This document shows positions 21,625 through 31,300 of a stretch of DNA of 64,000 bases, piece by piece. Source of the stretch: Candidatus Chlorohelix allophototropha (GTDB taxonomy: Bacteria > Chloroflexota > Chloroflexia > Chloroheliales > Chloroheliaceae); the NCBI RefSeq assembly GCF_030389965.1, contig NZ_CP128399.1, positions 1,302,001 to 1,366,000 of the forward strand, read 5' to 3'. How positions within the stretch are numbered: position 1 is the stretch's first letter; every line of letters begins with the position of its first letter. Made by a program: the position numbers and the translations under genes. The notes beneath the pieces were generated by a model, which saw only the letters and a list, made by a program, of their open reading frames with translations, ran no database searches and was not told the origin of the DNA.

Positions 21625-22198
21625 GTTCCTTATCGTCTTTATGCTCAGGCTCTTTAGTCGCTGGTTTCTTCGTCGGCTCTTGTTCCTTCTTCTCGGTTGG
21701 CTTAACTTCCGGAGTCTTAGCAACACTAGTCGGGGCAGAAGTAGCCTTAGTTGTAGTGGGAGCAGGCGTTGTTGTATTAGATTCAGGCTTATCGGTTGAC
21801 TTAGTCTCTTTTGTCTCTCTGGTCTCTGTCGTTGTAGCAACAGGCTGATGCGATTCTTCTACTTTTTCGGTAACTATTACCACCGGGTTATTAAACACTG
21901 GCTCAGGAGTGCTATACTGCTGCACAGGTTGTTCTGTATATAAATCCGCAACTACAGGTTCAGGGTTAACCGTAACTATGGGAAGTTCGGTAGTGGTAAC
22001 AGTTTCAGGCTGTGCTGCGGTAGTTCCGGCAGTAGCAGCCTTAGCAGGCTTAGCTACAGTAGTTTTCGAAGCTACTTGAGTTGGGGCGCTGGTTGGGGTA
22101 GGGCTAACACCTATGCCCGCGGCTTGCACACCAAACGCAAAAGCCGCTACAAAAGCCAATCCTAATAGTAATCCGGGTAATATGTGCTTTAGTTTCAC
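21617..22198 (-). CDS. Thr/Pro-rich exported or membrane-anchored protein
   Basis: The product is about 193 residues. A basic start (VKLKHILPG) leads into a hydrophobic segment (about residues 6-26) ending in VQAAG, which fits a signal peptide or membrane anchor. The rest is low complexity, rich in Thr, Pro and Glu/Lys, and ends in a Lys/Glu/Asp-rich tail. I do not recognise a domain. The GTG at 22198 is chosen because AAAAGGAG lies six bases before it. Translation is likely coupled to the next gene, which it overlaps by eight bases. Confidence 0.7.
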   Translation of the reverse strand: MKLKHILPGLLLGLAFVAAFAFGVQAAGIGVSPTPTSAPTQVASKTTVAKPAKAATAGTTAAQPETVTTTELPIVTVNPEPVVADLYTEQPVQQYSTPEPVFNNPVVIVTEKVEESHQPVATTTETRETKETKSTDKPESNTTTPAPTTTKATSAPTSVAKTPEVKPTEKKEQEPTKKPATKEPEHKDDKEHD

Positions 22199-22502
22199 TG
22201 GATGCTCCTTTTCGATAGAACCTTGATACTTTTTTCTTCGAGACCCTAAACGCAATAAAAGAGCAAAAGTTGCGGGCAAATTTATCAATTTTTAAAATTC
22301 ACACATTTTATTTTAATCTTGCGGGGCAAAGTTCTCCTTTACCAAGAACAGGGTTTTTACGGTACTTCTATTGACAAGTCAAACCCAATAGCGGTTAAAT
22401 AGTGGTACAACAGACTCCTAGTTGTTCCTGCATTAGAAAGCAGGAAATTGTAGTTAGGAAACATCAAAACTTTAACTCAAGGTCGAGTAGATTGGAACAA
22501 GA
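22199..22502. other. divergent intergenic region
   Basis: This 304-base region separates the minus-strand Thr-rich gene from the plus-strand small gene. It holds a plus-strand promoter candidate at 22371-22400 and a hairpin, TTCCTGC (22425-22431) with GCAGGAA (22440-22446), in the leader. I see no gene in it. Confidence 0.5.
22371..22400 (+). promoter_or_regulatory. promoter candidate for the small-protein/GT87 operon
   Basis: TTGACA at 22371-22376 is a perfect -35. TTAAAT at 22395-22400 lies 18 bases later. Transcription would start near 22407, leaving a leader of about 95 bases with one hairpin. Confidence 0.5.
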
Positions 22503-22739
22503 ATGCCAGCTATTTCTCACAAATATCTCGAGAAACTGAGGCGAGAAGTCGCTGCTTTCGAGCAATGGCTAGCCCAGACGCAAGCAGCAGAAGATGGGAG
22601 CGCCAGCCCGGCGAATTTGCGAGATGCCTTTACCAAGGCTAACTCGATTTATATAAAAGCGCTTGAACTGTACCGTACCACTTCTGAGAATGATTCTGAG
22701 CCTGACGAACAAGGTGAACGAATTATCACTCCCGGCTAG
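22503..22739 (+). CDS. small helical protein of unknown function
   Basis: The 78-residue protein is predicted helical from composition, with two amphipathic stretches (about residues 5-28 and 38-60), and ends in an acidic tail. No family is recognised. A promoter and a leader hairpin precede it, and it points the same way as the large glycosyltransferase gene. Coding status rests on the composition, the clean ATG and the context. Confidence 0.55.
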   Translation: MPAISHKYLEKLRREVAAFEQWLAQTQAAEDGSASPANLRDAFTKANSIYIKALELYRTTSENDSEPDEQGERIITPG

Positions 22740-22825
22740 AATGCCGGAGGTCTCTCATTAATTACCCGCTTCACTCGCTGATTAGCAAATTAACACTATG
22801 GACTTTACCCATGAGGTAATAGGAT

Positions 22826-25138
22826 TTGTTGCCGACCAAACCGGCAGGTCATAAACCGGTTCTAACTTACCGGCAAACTCTGGGAAAAGCGCTACCGTTG
22901 TCACTCGCTGTTGCGCTGCTGGTGATGGTGCTGCTTTTTCTAATAAATCTCCTGCGCCCCCCTATGGTGCTGGATATTGGCACCGATGATCATCTTGATC
23001 GCTTGTACCTGAACGTGGGTGATGGCGGTTTTTATGAACCGGAAATCCAGCACAGCACAAGCCTAGAAACAGGTAATCGCGACCTTACCTATCGCTGGTC
23101 AGGACAAGTTGCCTATTTGAATCTACCCTGGCCGCTTGATTCTGTGCCACTCAAATTAACGCTGCGCCTCTCTGCCCCTCGACCAGACCGACCTCCCGAC
23201 CAAACCGGAGTTACTTTGAGTGTAATCGGGCAGATTGAATACGATCAGTATGATTTCGGTTCGCAAAATATAACGGGCTATTATGATGGGCGCGAGTATA
23301 TACTAACCCTTCCGTTACATATTCGCCCTACCCTTGAATATTTGCGGCTCAGATTTGAAGCCAGTAATGCCTATACTCCGAGTAGCGGTGATACTCGTAG
23401 CCTCTCCACCATCTTTTTTCAGGCAAAAATAGAACCGGATTATAACAATTTCGGGGTGGAAGGCTGGCTTTCTACCCTATGGGAACCGGGTTTGCTGGCA
23501 ATAATTTGCCTTAGTTGCTGGGGTATCGCCCGTTTGTTGGGTATGCCAAAGAAATGGGCGCTTTTGCTGGAAACCACCGCCGGAACAATTTTACTGGCAG
23601 GGTTGTTCATTGCCCCGCTGGCGCTTAAACCCTATCTTTCCGCATGGGGGTTTATCCTTCCCATCGGTTGGCTATTACTTTGGTTGGCAGGCTTATTTTC
23701 AAAACGCGCCCCAAAATTACCTGCCCCATTTGTATATGCCGCCACCCTTTACATTCTCATCCCGCTGGCGCAATTTGCTTTTCTGCGTCTCCATCTCTAC
23801 AGTTTAAACCCTTCCTCACTTACTTCAGGGGTTTTTACCGGAGCGCTGCTTTTTAGCGCGGGTATGTACAATTCGCACAACCTGCGACCAGAAGATAACT
23901 CACCGGATGGGCTAACTGTTTTTGAACGCTGGTTTTCTCGTGCGATGTTGGCAGCAGCTTTCATTTCTTTTCTCTACAATCAGATATATACGTTTCAAGT
24001 TGACCCATTTCGAGGGGTGGAGTTCCGCAGCCATTATGTGACGCTGTTAAACAGCCAAAATGGGCGTAATTTATATGATCTTGACCGTTTACTCAGCCAA
24101 CCTTCCGTTGCGCCGCGTCTGCCCCCCTTCTATGCTGCTTTATTCTGGCCATTAACCCAGTTATTTGGTACAGATCAGCAAATAGCGCTTCAGCTTTGGC
24201 GGGTTATAAATTTACTATTGCTCGTACCGACACTACTATTTTTATTGCGCTTGTTCGGACAGAATTCGGGCAAGATTCACTTTCGCGCCCCTGTGCTGTT
24301 TCTGGCATTGAGTTTCAGTCCCGTAACCGATACCATCGGCTTTGGACAAGTAAACACAATTGCGCTGCTGAGCTTATTACTCGCACTCCAAAAACTAAAT
24401 GAGAAGCGTGACGTTAAAGCAGGTTTATATCTGGCAATTCCGTCAGGGCTGCTTTTATTTCCCGCTGCGCTGTCATTCTATTTCGTTCTCACCAAACGCT
24501 GGCGCGGTCTGGTAAGTTTGGGAGTAGGTTTTTTGGGAGTGGGGTTGTTAGGGCTAATAGCAATGGGCTGGGATAACTTTATTCTCTATTTCAGAGCCGT
24601 TGGTATTATCCTGACAAGACCGGACATGGATATTTCTAACCAATCAATCTTCGGCGCATTGGCGCGATTGAGCATTCCCGAAATAACCTTGAGCTACCGA
24701 GGTGATTATCCTTTCTGGGCATTGTTTATGGGATATGTTTGCTCATTTGGGCTAATCGCTTTCACCATTAGGCGGCTATGGCAAATCCGGCACGAGGTGG
24801 ATAAGCCCTCTACGGCAAGGTTACTGCCCGGTATTCTAATCCTGACCGGACTGATTGTGCCACCTATTGCCCTGATGAATAATGAAATGTTGGCGTTACC
24901 GGCGTTGGCGCTTTTATTGCAAGTGTTGAGCAACGCAAAGACCCCTCGCTGGCAGTTATTGGTGTTTGGGGTATGTTTCGGGCTGTTGGGATACGGCAGT
25001 ACCTATGATTTCTTTCCGGGTGAAGCGGTAGGTCTGGCGCGACTCGGCGCAAGTTATCGCCTTGCCGCGCTGCTAACCCTGTGGGGCTTGTACCTGTGGC
25101 TGATTAGGTGCTCTAATCAGAATAAGAATAGATACTAG
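22826..25138 (+). CDS. polytopic glycosyltransferase, GT87/DUF2029-like
   Basis: The 770-residue membrane protein has an N-terminal helix (about residues 20-42), an extracytoplasmic beta-rich domain (about 45-205) and then about a dozen membrane helices. The segment around residues 390-470 (FRGVEFRSHYVTLLN, GRNLYDL, LPPFYAALFWPL) resembles GT-C fold polyprenol-phosphate mannosyltransferases of GT87. These move a sugar from a lipid carrier to an outer acceptor. The N-terminal non-membrane domain is unusual for the family. The TTG at 22826 follows GAGGT by eight bases; another TTG follows at once. The exact acceptor is unknown. Confidence 0.7.
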   Translation: MLPTKPAGHKPVLTYRQTLGKALPLSLAVALLVMVLLFLINLLRPPMVLDIGTDDHLDRLYLNVGDGGFYEPEIQHSTSLETGNRDLTYRWSGQVAYLNLPWPLDSVPLKLTLRLSAPRPDRPPDQTGVTLSVIGQIEYDQYDFGSQNITGYYDGREYILTLPLHIRPTLEYLRLRFEASNAYTPSSGDTRSLSTIFFQAKIEPDYNNFGVEGWLSTLWEPGLLAIICLSCWGIARLLGMPKKWALLLETTAGTILLAGLFIAPLALKPYLSAWGFILPIGWLLLWLAGLFSKRAPKLPAPFVYAATLYILIPLAQFAFLRLHLYSLNPSSLTSGVFTGALLFSAGMYNSHNLRPEDNSPDGLTVFERWFSRAMLAAAFISFLYNQIYTFQVDPFRGVEFRSHYVTLLNSQNGRNLYDLDRLLSQPSVAPRLPPFYAALFWPLTQLFGTDQQIALQLWRVINLLLLVPTLLFLLRLFGQNSGKIHFRAPVLFLALSFSPVTDTIGFGQVNTIALLSLLLALQKLNEKRDVKAGLYLAIPSGLLLFPAALSFYFVLTKRWRGLVSLGVGFLGVGLLGLIAMGWDNFILYFRAVGIILTRPDMDISNQSIFGALARLSIPEITLSYRGDYPFWALFMGYVCSFGLIAFTIRRLWQIRHEVDKPSTARLLPGILILTGLIVPPIALMNNEMLALPALALLLQVLSNAKTPRWQLLVFGVCFGLLGYGSTYDFFPGEAVGLARLGASYRLAALLTLWGLYLWLIRCSNQNKNRY

Positions 25139-25162
25139 CGAATCCGTGCTTCGATTTTCTTT

Positions 25163-25990
25163 CTAATCCTCGCTAGTTTTCACAATGAGTTTTCTTTCTC
25201 TTAGCTCATTAACAAAATCACCAATAAGCTTGATCGACATTTCCTTGTAGTCACTATCGGGCTGACTTTTCAGCCCCTCTAACTCCTGAATAAAGAATAG
25301 CCCAATCTGTGACCAAGTTGCAGCACCTAAAACCAGTTGCCCAAGAGTTTCCTCTACCGCCGGTTTAAGTTCTTCGTAGGGGGCTAAAAGTTTTGGCGGC
25401 AGCAACTCATGCAGTTTGTACTTCAGTTGAGCCAAATCAAACAAAGCACTAGAGCCTGTAAAGAACTTTTCTCGCTCAGCCTTATTCCACTGAAGCCCAA
25501 GCTCTTTTTTCGTTACAAAGAATAAGCAAGGCTTTTTAGAGGGGGAATTGATTTTATTCCAGTGCGCCAGAAGCAGGATATATTTAATAAACTGCTCTAC
25601 TTCAATAACGGCAGCTACTTTTAGTTCCAAAAATGTTCTTGTTTCCGCGCTCTCCAAAGTGACATCCGGTTGTATGAAGTCTATCTTGGAGTCAATTTGC
25701 TCAAGAAAATCAAAAATAGACCATGTACTAGGATTGAAGCTTTTTTGTCCTTCAATCTCAAAGCAATTCAAGAACCTCGTAATCGTACTGCTGGGCAGTA
25801 GCCTGAGTAAAACCGTCAGAACCCCATTAAGTGGTACTTCCGAGCGGTAGATACCCTTTCTCAGATCCTCAATTGAAGAAGCCCGATTGAAATGTTGACG
25901 CTCCCAGTAATAGTGTTCGATAAAGTAATGATAACTATGCTTAACCCATGAGTTACCGACTATACCTTCTTTGTGTCCATCCGTATCCAT
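25163..25990 (-). CDS. unknown protein with PD-(D/E)XK-like signature
   Basis: I do not recognise this 275-residue protein by name. Residues D109 (in QPDV), E122 and K124 (in FLELKV) are spaced as in the PD-(D/E)XK nuclease core. A following helix with EQFIKYILLLAHW and the preceding Glu-rich strand (CFEIE) fit the fold. It could be an endonuclease or an inactive relative. The ATG is preceded by GGGAGG. It stands alone between a glycosyltransferase and an FAH-family operon, with no methylase or ATPase partner nearby. It has no membrane segment. Confidence 0.7.
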   Translation of the reverse strand: MDTDGHKEGIVGNSWVKHSYHYFIEHYYWERQHFNRASSIEDLRKGIYRSEVPLNGVLTVLLRLLPSSTITRFLNCFEIEGQKSFNPSTWSIFDFLEQIDSKIDFIQPDVTLESAETRTFLELKVAAVIEVEQFIKYILLLAHWNKINSPSKKPCLFFVTKKELGLQWNKAEREKFFTGSSALFDLAQLKYKLHELLPPKLLAPYEELKPAVEETLGQLVLGAATWSQIGLFFIQELEGLKSQPDSDYKEMSIKLIGDFVNELRERKLIVKTSED

Positions 25991-26325
25991 CCAACTACCT
26001 CCCTTTTTTCATTTATAGGTGTTGCGATTACTAAGTTACTACTATGCTACTCTGGTGGAATCTGGCAGTTTTTTGGAATATTAACAATAAAAACTTTTTC
26101 CTAAAGCATGGGACACTGGTTTACCAAAGCTACCCATCCAGTTCAAGAACGTAGGGAGCAAAAAGGGCTGATGCAAAAATAGCGCATTGCAGTGCTACAA
26201 ACTAGTATAGCCTAAGTAGTCAAGCATAGTTCATTATATGTAGGTTAGAATGAATAATGTGTGGTTCAGGCGAGGGGCAATAACCCCTCGTCTCGAAGTA
26301 CATGTTGGCAAAGGTTGGCGTATTG
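25991..26325. other. intergenic region without a gene
   Basis: These 335 bases hold no supported gene. The only structure I see is the hairpin at 26271-26290 next to the end of the FAH-family gene. Confidence 0.5.
26271..26290 (-). terminator. hairpin after the FAH-family gene
   Basis: CGAGGGG (26271-26277) pairs with CCCCTCG (26284-26290) around a six-base loop. It is about 35 bases past the stop at 26326 in the minus direction. No T run follows, so it may be a weak terminator or an mRNA 3' end. Confidence 0.45.
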
Positions 26326-27180
26326 CTAGGCTTCAGGCGCAACAAATAAATTTCTTAGCATGCCCAATCCCTCAATCTCTACTTCACACACATCACCGGG
26401 TTGCAAATAACAGGGAGGGTTGAGAGTAAAGCCGACTCCCGGAGGTGTACCGGTCAAAACAACATCGCCCGGTTCAAGAGTGATGCCATCGCTGAGAAAC
26501 GCTACTAGCGCGGGAATCTTGAAGATAAGCTGCGCGGTGTTTGAATCCTGTCGGGTTTGTCCGTTTACCCGGCACTGGATTCGCAGGTTATGGGGGTCGG
26601 AAATTTCATCGCGAGTGGCAATATAGGGACCAAGCGGGCAGAAGCCGTTAAGCGACTTGCCGCGCACCCACTGGCTTTGCGAGAATTGCAGGTCGCGTGC
26701 GCTCACATCGTTGGCGCACAAATAGCCCGCGATGTACTCGAAAGCGTTTTCCTCTTTTACCTGATAAGCAGTTTTACCAATTACAAAAGCTAACTCTGCC
26801 TCATAATCCACCCTCTGAGTAGCTTTATCCACTACGATTTCCTCAGTCGGTCCCGACAACGTGTTGTGCCATTTGGAGAAAATAACCGGCTCAGTGGGTA
26901 CTTGCGCCTTAACCTCAAGCACATGATCCATAAAATTCAAGCCTATACAAATTATTTTACCGGGCGTTGGTAATGGATTATGTAAAGTCACCTCGTCTAA
27001 ATCCGGTAAGGTCGTTACATCCAACGCATTTATTTCGCTTAACATCTGCTCAAGTTGGGCATCGCTCAGGTCATTATAGCCGCCGGAAACAGGTGCAACC
27101 TTCTGACCGCTTGCGGTCTCTATTAAAGCCCCGCGCTGTGGGCGAGGGTTTTTCTTAGCGCTAAAGCTCACCAGCTTCAT
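26326..27180 (-). CDS. fumarylacetoacetate hydrolase family protein
   Basis: The 284-residue protein has the FAH fold from about residue 70 on. Metal-binding acids are visible in DYEAELAFVIG (about 124-134) and NDVSARDLQ. The substrate-site stretch QWVRGKSLNGFCPLGPYI and the GDVVLTGTPPGVG signature follow. The short N-terminal domain begins MKLVSF. Family members hydrolyse, decarboxylate or isomerise beta-diketo acids, so the substrate is open. It is the last gene after recN and the glycan genes, 48 bases behind the WecA-like gene, and may be a passenger in that operon. Confidence 0.92.
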   Translation of the reverse strand: MKLVSFSAKKNPRPQRGALIETASGQKVAPVSGGYNDLSDAQLEQMLSEINALDVTTLPDLDEVTLHNPLPTPGKIICIGLNFMDHVLEVKAQVPTEPVIFSKWHNTLSGPTEEIVVDKATQRVDYEAELAFVIGKTAYQVKEENAFEYIAGYLCANDVSARDLQFSQSQWVRGKSLNGFCPLGPYIATRDEISDPHNLRIQCRVNGQTRQDSNTAQLIFKIPALVAFLSDGITLEPGDVVLTGTPPGVGFTLNPPCYLQPGDVCEVEIEGLGMLRNLFVAPEA

Positions 27181-27228
27181 AATATATCTTCTCCTAAAAT
27201 TTATTTTGGTTTTTTAAGCTTGATTAAA

Positions 27229-28371
27229 TTATTTAATTTCTGGTTTTGTCGTTTCTGCATTATTTTTCAAGCCTTTGCCGCTTCCTTTTACCGCCGGGTT
27301 GGTATTCACCAACGGGACATGCTCAAGGCGCAACACTGCCCATCCAGCAAGCACCGCCACTACCCCACCCACCACATAACCATCCCGTACTGAAGCGCCC
27401 ATAATAACCAGCGCAGCAACGCCCAACGCACCGCTCGCCATCCAGAGGATCAGCACCGCCTCACGACTCGACAGCCCCAACGCTACTAACCGATGGGAAG
27501 TGTGGTCTTTACCGCCTCGCGCTATGGGCAAACTGCGTCTGAGCCTCGATAATGTGACAAGCGTTATATCGAACAACGGCACACCTAGCACCAGCACCGG
27601 AACCATCCATGTTACAAAATCGGTATTGGGAAAGCGCAATTTGATGCCGCATGCTGCTAACAAGAAGCCCATAAAAAGTGAACCACTATCACCCATAAAT
27701 ATTTGGTGAGGCGATTTCTGCGAGAATATCCCGAAATTATGATAAACAAAACCTGCCCCTGCACCCGCCAACGTTGCACCCAATGCCCCTACCAACCACT
27801 GCCCACTCTGGTAGGCGGAAAGGAAGAAAAATGCAGCGGCGATTACGCTAACGCCACCTGAAAGCCCATCCATATTGTCCAGAAAATTCATGGCGTTAGT
27901 AATAGCCACTACCCACAAGAGCGTAATCAATACATTTAAAACCGAGACGCGAAACACCTCAATTTGTACACCGCTGATAATCAGCCACAAACCTACCCCC
28001 AGTTGTGCCAACAGCTTTACCAAAGGGGGCAAACCATACTTGTCATCCAGAAACCCAGTAATACTCATCAAAGTTGCGCCAAACAAAATCGCGGCTAACT
28101 GCAAGAAATAAAACGGCAGTATCCAGCCGGTCAAGCCCAACAGCGCCAGCGTAAAGGCTAGGTAGATTGCTACTCCACCTAATAAAGGTACGGGCGAGCT
28201 ATGTATCTTGCGAAGACCGGGCGCATCTACAATCCCGGACTTTAGCGCAATCCGGCGCACCAGAGGGGTAATCAACAGCGCCAGCAACAATGCCCCCACA
28301 AACAACGCCAGATAAAAACCCATACCCGGATTTTCGGGAGCAGACTGAATTGTCGCCTGCTGATATATCAT
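27229..28371 (-). CDS. WecA/MraY-family polyprenyl-phosphate sugar-1-phosphate transferase
   Basis: The 380-residue protein has about ten membrane helices. Family motifs are present: RKIHSSPVPLLGG near residue 55, FLDDKYGLP near 105, NAMNFLDNMDGLSGG near 160, MGDSGSLFMGF near 215 and the late DHTSHRLVALGLS. These belong to enzymes that load HexNAc-1-phosphate on undecaprenyl phosphate. The late HTSHRL form points to WecA/TagO rather than MraY. It overlaps the preceding ligase gene by the four bases ATGA. It probably starts a cell-surface glycan. Confidence 0.92.
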   Translation of the reverse strand: MIYQQATIQSAPENPGMGFYLALFVGALLLALLITPLVRRIALKSGIVDAPGLRKIHSSPVPLLGGVAIYLAFTLALLGLTGWILPFYFLQLAAILFGATLMSITGFLDDKYGLPPLVKLLAQLGVGLWLIISGVQIEVFRVSVLNVLITLLWVVAITNAMNFLDNMDGLSGGVSVIAAAFFFLSAYQSGQWLVGALGATLAGAGAGFVYHNFGIFSQKSPHQIFMGDSGSLFMGFLLAACGIKLRFPNTDFVTWMVPVLVLGVPLFDITLVTLSRLRRSLPIARGGKDHTSHRLVALGLSSREAVLILWMASGALGVAALVIMGASVRDGYVVGGVVAVLAGWAVLRLEHVPLVNTNPAVKGSGKGLKNNAETTKPEIK

Positions 28372-31300
28372 GCCTTAAAATAGTTGGACAGGAAGCCTTG
28401 AATTGTCACTTTTGTATCGGTGTTTTGCGCCGAAAGGTCTAAAGCCTTCTGGTACTCTTTTTGCGCCAAATCGGTACGCGCGGTTTTCTGGTAAATTGCA
28501 GCAAGGTAAGCGTGTGTATAAGCGCTGGTAGCATCTAGCTGGTTAGCCAGATTTAGGCGTTGTTCTGCCTCTGACAGCCGCTCAAGATGGAACAGGTAAA
28601 TCCCGGCAGTTTGATTGTAATAGGCTTTATCCGGGTCGGTAGGAGGGGTTGTCACGTAGGGTCTGGGTATTTCCAAGCAAGAATTGGTAAATTGCCCGAT
28701 TTGAGAAGATTGGATTGCAACGGGAGCAAGCGGCTTTAACAAGGTTTGAACCATCAACGCTTGATCGATCTGCTTACTTTGCGCCATAACCTGAATTCGC
28801 TGCAAATAGCGTTGGTTATTGATTAGTTCTTTTGGATTCAGGTCGGATAGGTAGCCGAATTGGATTGCCGCATCGTCATTGCGACCAGCACCAAGATAAA
28901 TATCGCCTAACACCCAACGCCCGAAGTCGTAACAGCGGTCTATCTTCACCGACTCCTCACCCGTCTTGATAGCGTGATCCTGTACCGCTTGATCAACTGA
29001 GCCATCGGTAGCACGACTGGAGTTGATCAGAGCAATTGCATATTCCGACCACACCCGAACATTGCGGGGGGCATATGCAACCGCTTTATCGTACCAATCA
29101 AGTTGTTTTGCGACCAGTTCCTTACGTTTTGTCGGTTCATAGGTTACCCATGAACCATACATACGCGCCAAGTTGGAATAGTGGTCGGGATTCAGGGGGG
29201 CGAGGTCACGGGCGCGAAGCAGTTCGTTTTCGGTTGCGTGCAGATAGCCAAGAATCTGGTTTTGAGCATTGGGGTCAGCTTGTTGGTTTTGTGCCTTTTT
29301 TTGCTGATCAGCTTGTCGTACTTTATCGGCAAGATCAACATAGGCTTGACCCAAAAAAAGCGCATAACGGTCTTCAGTAGGAGCGGTGCTGGCAGCTTGC
29401 TTGTAATAAATAGCGGCTTCTTCAGAGCGTTTGGAAAAAAACAGGTTTTGACCCTGCTTAAAGGCAACATCGGCAACTATCGGCATCCAGTTGATAACAA
29501 CCGTAAAATAGAGCGTAAGGACAATAACCGCCCCGCTTACAGTCCAGAACCATACCTTGAGGCTAGACTCCGGCACATTCAGCAGCGCGGTATCGAAATA
29601 ACCCTGACCAGAAACCGCCGAAGAACCACGCACAGTTGTGACACGCGCAGGCGCAACGACTCGTTCATTTCCGCGAGTGCGCTTCGAGCTTGCCGCAACC
29701 TTTTCAACTACCTTCTCCTCTACCGGAACGGGCATAGTTGCTTCCACGTTAGAGGCATGGCTACCCTGTACCAACCCACCCAAAACTGCGACCAGTCCGG
29801 CAAACAGGAAAAACATCATGAAGCTACTGACCACTTGGATTCCGGTAAATATTTCCACCAAATGCGAAAGCATGCCCGCTATAAGGCATGCCAGCAAAAC
29901 CCGATATTCATATCGGCGCGAACGGCGCAAGAATTTTACACTGTAATAGAAGAATAACAGCACAAAGCCCAGATATGCCACAAATCCAAAGATTCCGGTA
30001 TTCACCAACGCATCTAGATAGGCATTGTGCGAACGATCGGGAATAGCGTTGCGAGCTTCAAACCAGCCTAGTTCCGGTTGATAAAATTGGGGGGAGATGT
30101 AATACATAGATTCGGGACCATGCCCAAGCAAAAGACGCAAAGGGTCTTTGGCAGCAGTATCACCCAGTAGTTCAAAATCGGTCTGCCAAATCAACCGCCT
30201 AACCCTACCGGTACCGTCCTCTGTCTGTAAAAACTCGCCAAAGCGGGCAATTTCCGGGTTCTGTCGAAGTGTAGAAAATACTGGCTCAAGCGGGGTCGAG
30301 CCTTGCGGCAAGTTAAAGAGCAGCAGCAATACACCACCGAGTATTCCCACCCCCAACCAGCCCGTCAACCAACGCCAGCGCTTATAGGTAGCAAATAGGA
30401 GCGGAGGTAAAATATACAAGCCGACAAGCATACCGGCAAGCGGTCCGCGACTTTTGCTGAATACTATTACCGCTAGTATCAGCCCTAGTAACAAGATATA
30501 ACAACCAAACTCCCCCAACCGGAACAGGAAATTATTATCAGTATCCTTGCGCTTGACCGTAAACATGAAGAATATGCCAAAGCTAATCAGCAACACCAAT
30601 GGAAGTGACCAAATAGGTCCGATAGAAGTGCCACCCACAAGCTGATTAGAATTTCCGGCGGCGGTATTGGCTTGGTCGATCAATTGCTGTGTGGAATTCT
30701 GCGCTACCCCGGTGGATTCGGGGCGGTAGTTAGCGTTCAGGTTGAGAATTACATAGAACAAGCCCAACTCAAAGATAAAGAAAAAAGCGTAAAGCCCAAA
30801 CCAACTAAAGGCAATGTTTCGAGCGCGTCCGCTGTTAGAACGGCTTGCATTGGCGCGATTTTCCAGCAACCAACGCCCGGTAGTAAGGATTCGATACACC
30901 ACGATAGGTACTACCATTATCAGGTAAGCTGCTATAAAGATAGCATTACCCATCGTGCTGGTAACACGAAAGGTTGTATCGCCCTGCCACGGCAGCGGGT
31001 CAGCTTTGTAGTGCTGCATCACCCCATAAATACTAACGGGCACATTGGTAAGCAGGATAAAACTGATAATGCGCTCTATCTGACGACGTTCGCGTAGGTT
31101 AAAGACTATAGCGAGAAAGAACACCACATAACTGAGAAAGGTATAAGTACCCTCTAAGCGGTCATAGCTACCCCATAAGCTGACACCGGGAACTACCGAA
31201 ATGAGGGTAGCGGCAATATAAGCAAAAGTCAGGATATAAGCGGGCAGAACAAGGGGGCGCGTGGCAATTCGTTGAAATAAAGGGAGGTTGTCAGGTCCGA

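Noticed and set aside
21625-21840. Extension of the Pro-rich protein gene to a start at 21840
   Set aside because: This part is Arg/Leu-rich translation of the upstream gene in another frame. The ATG at 21624 has a ribosome site and overlaps the previous stop.
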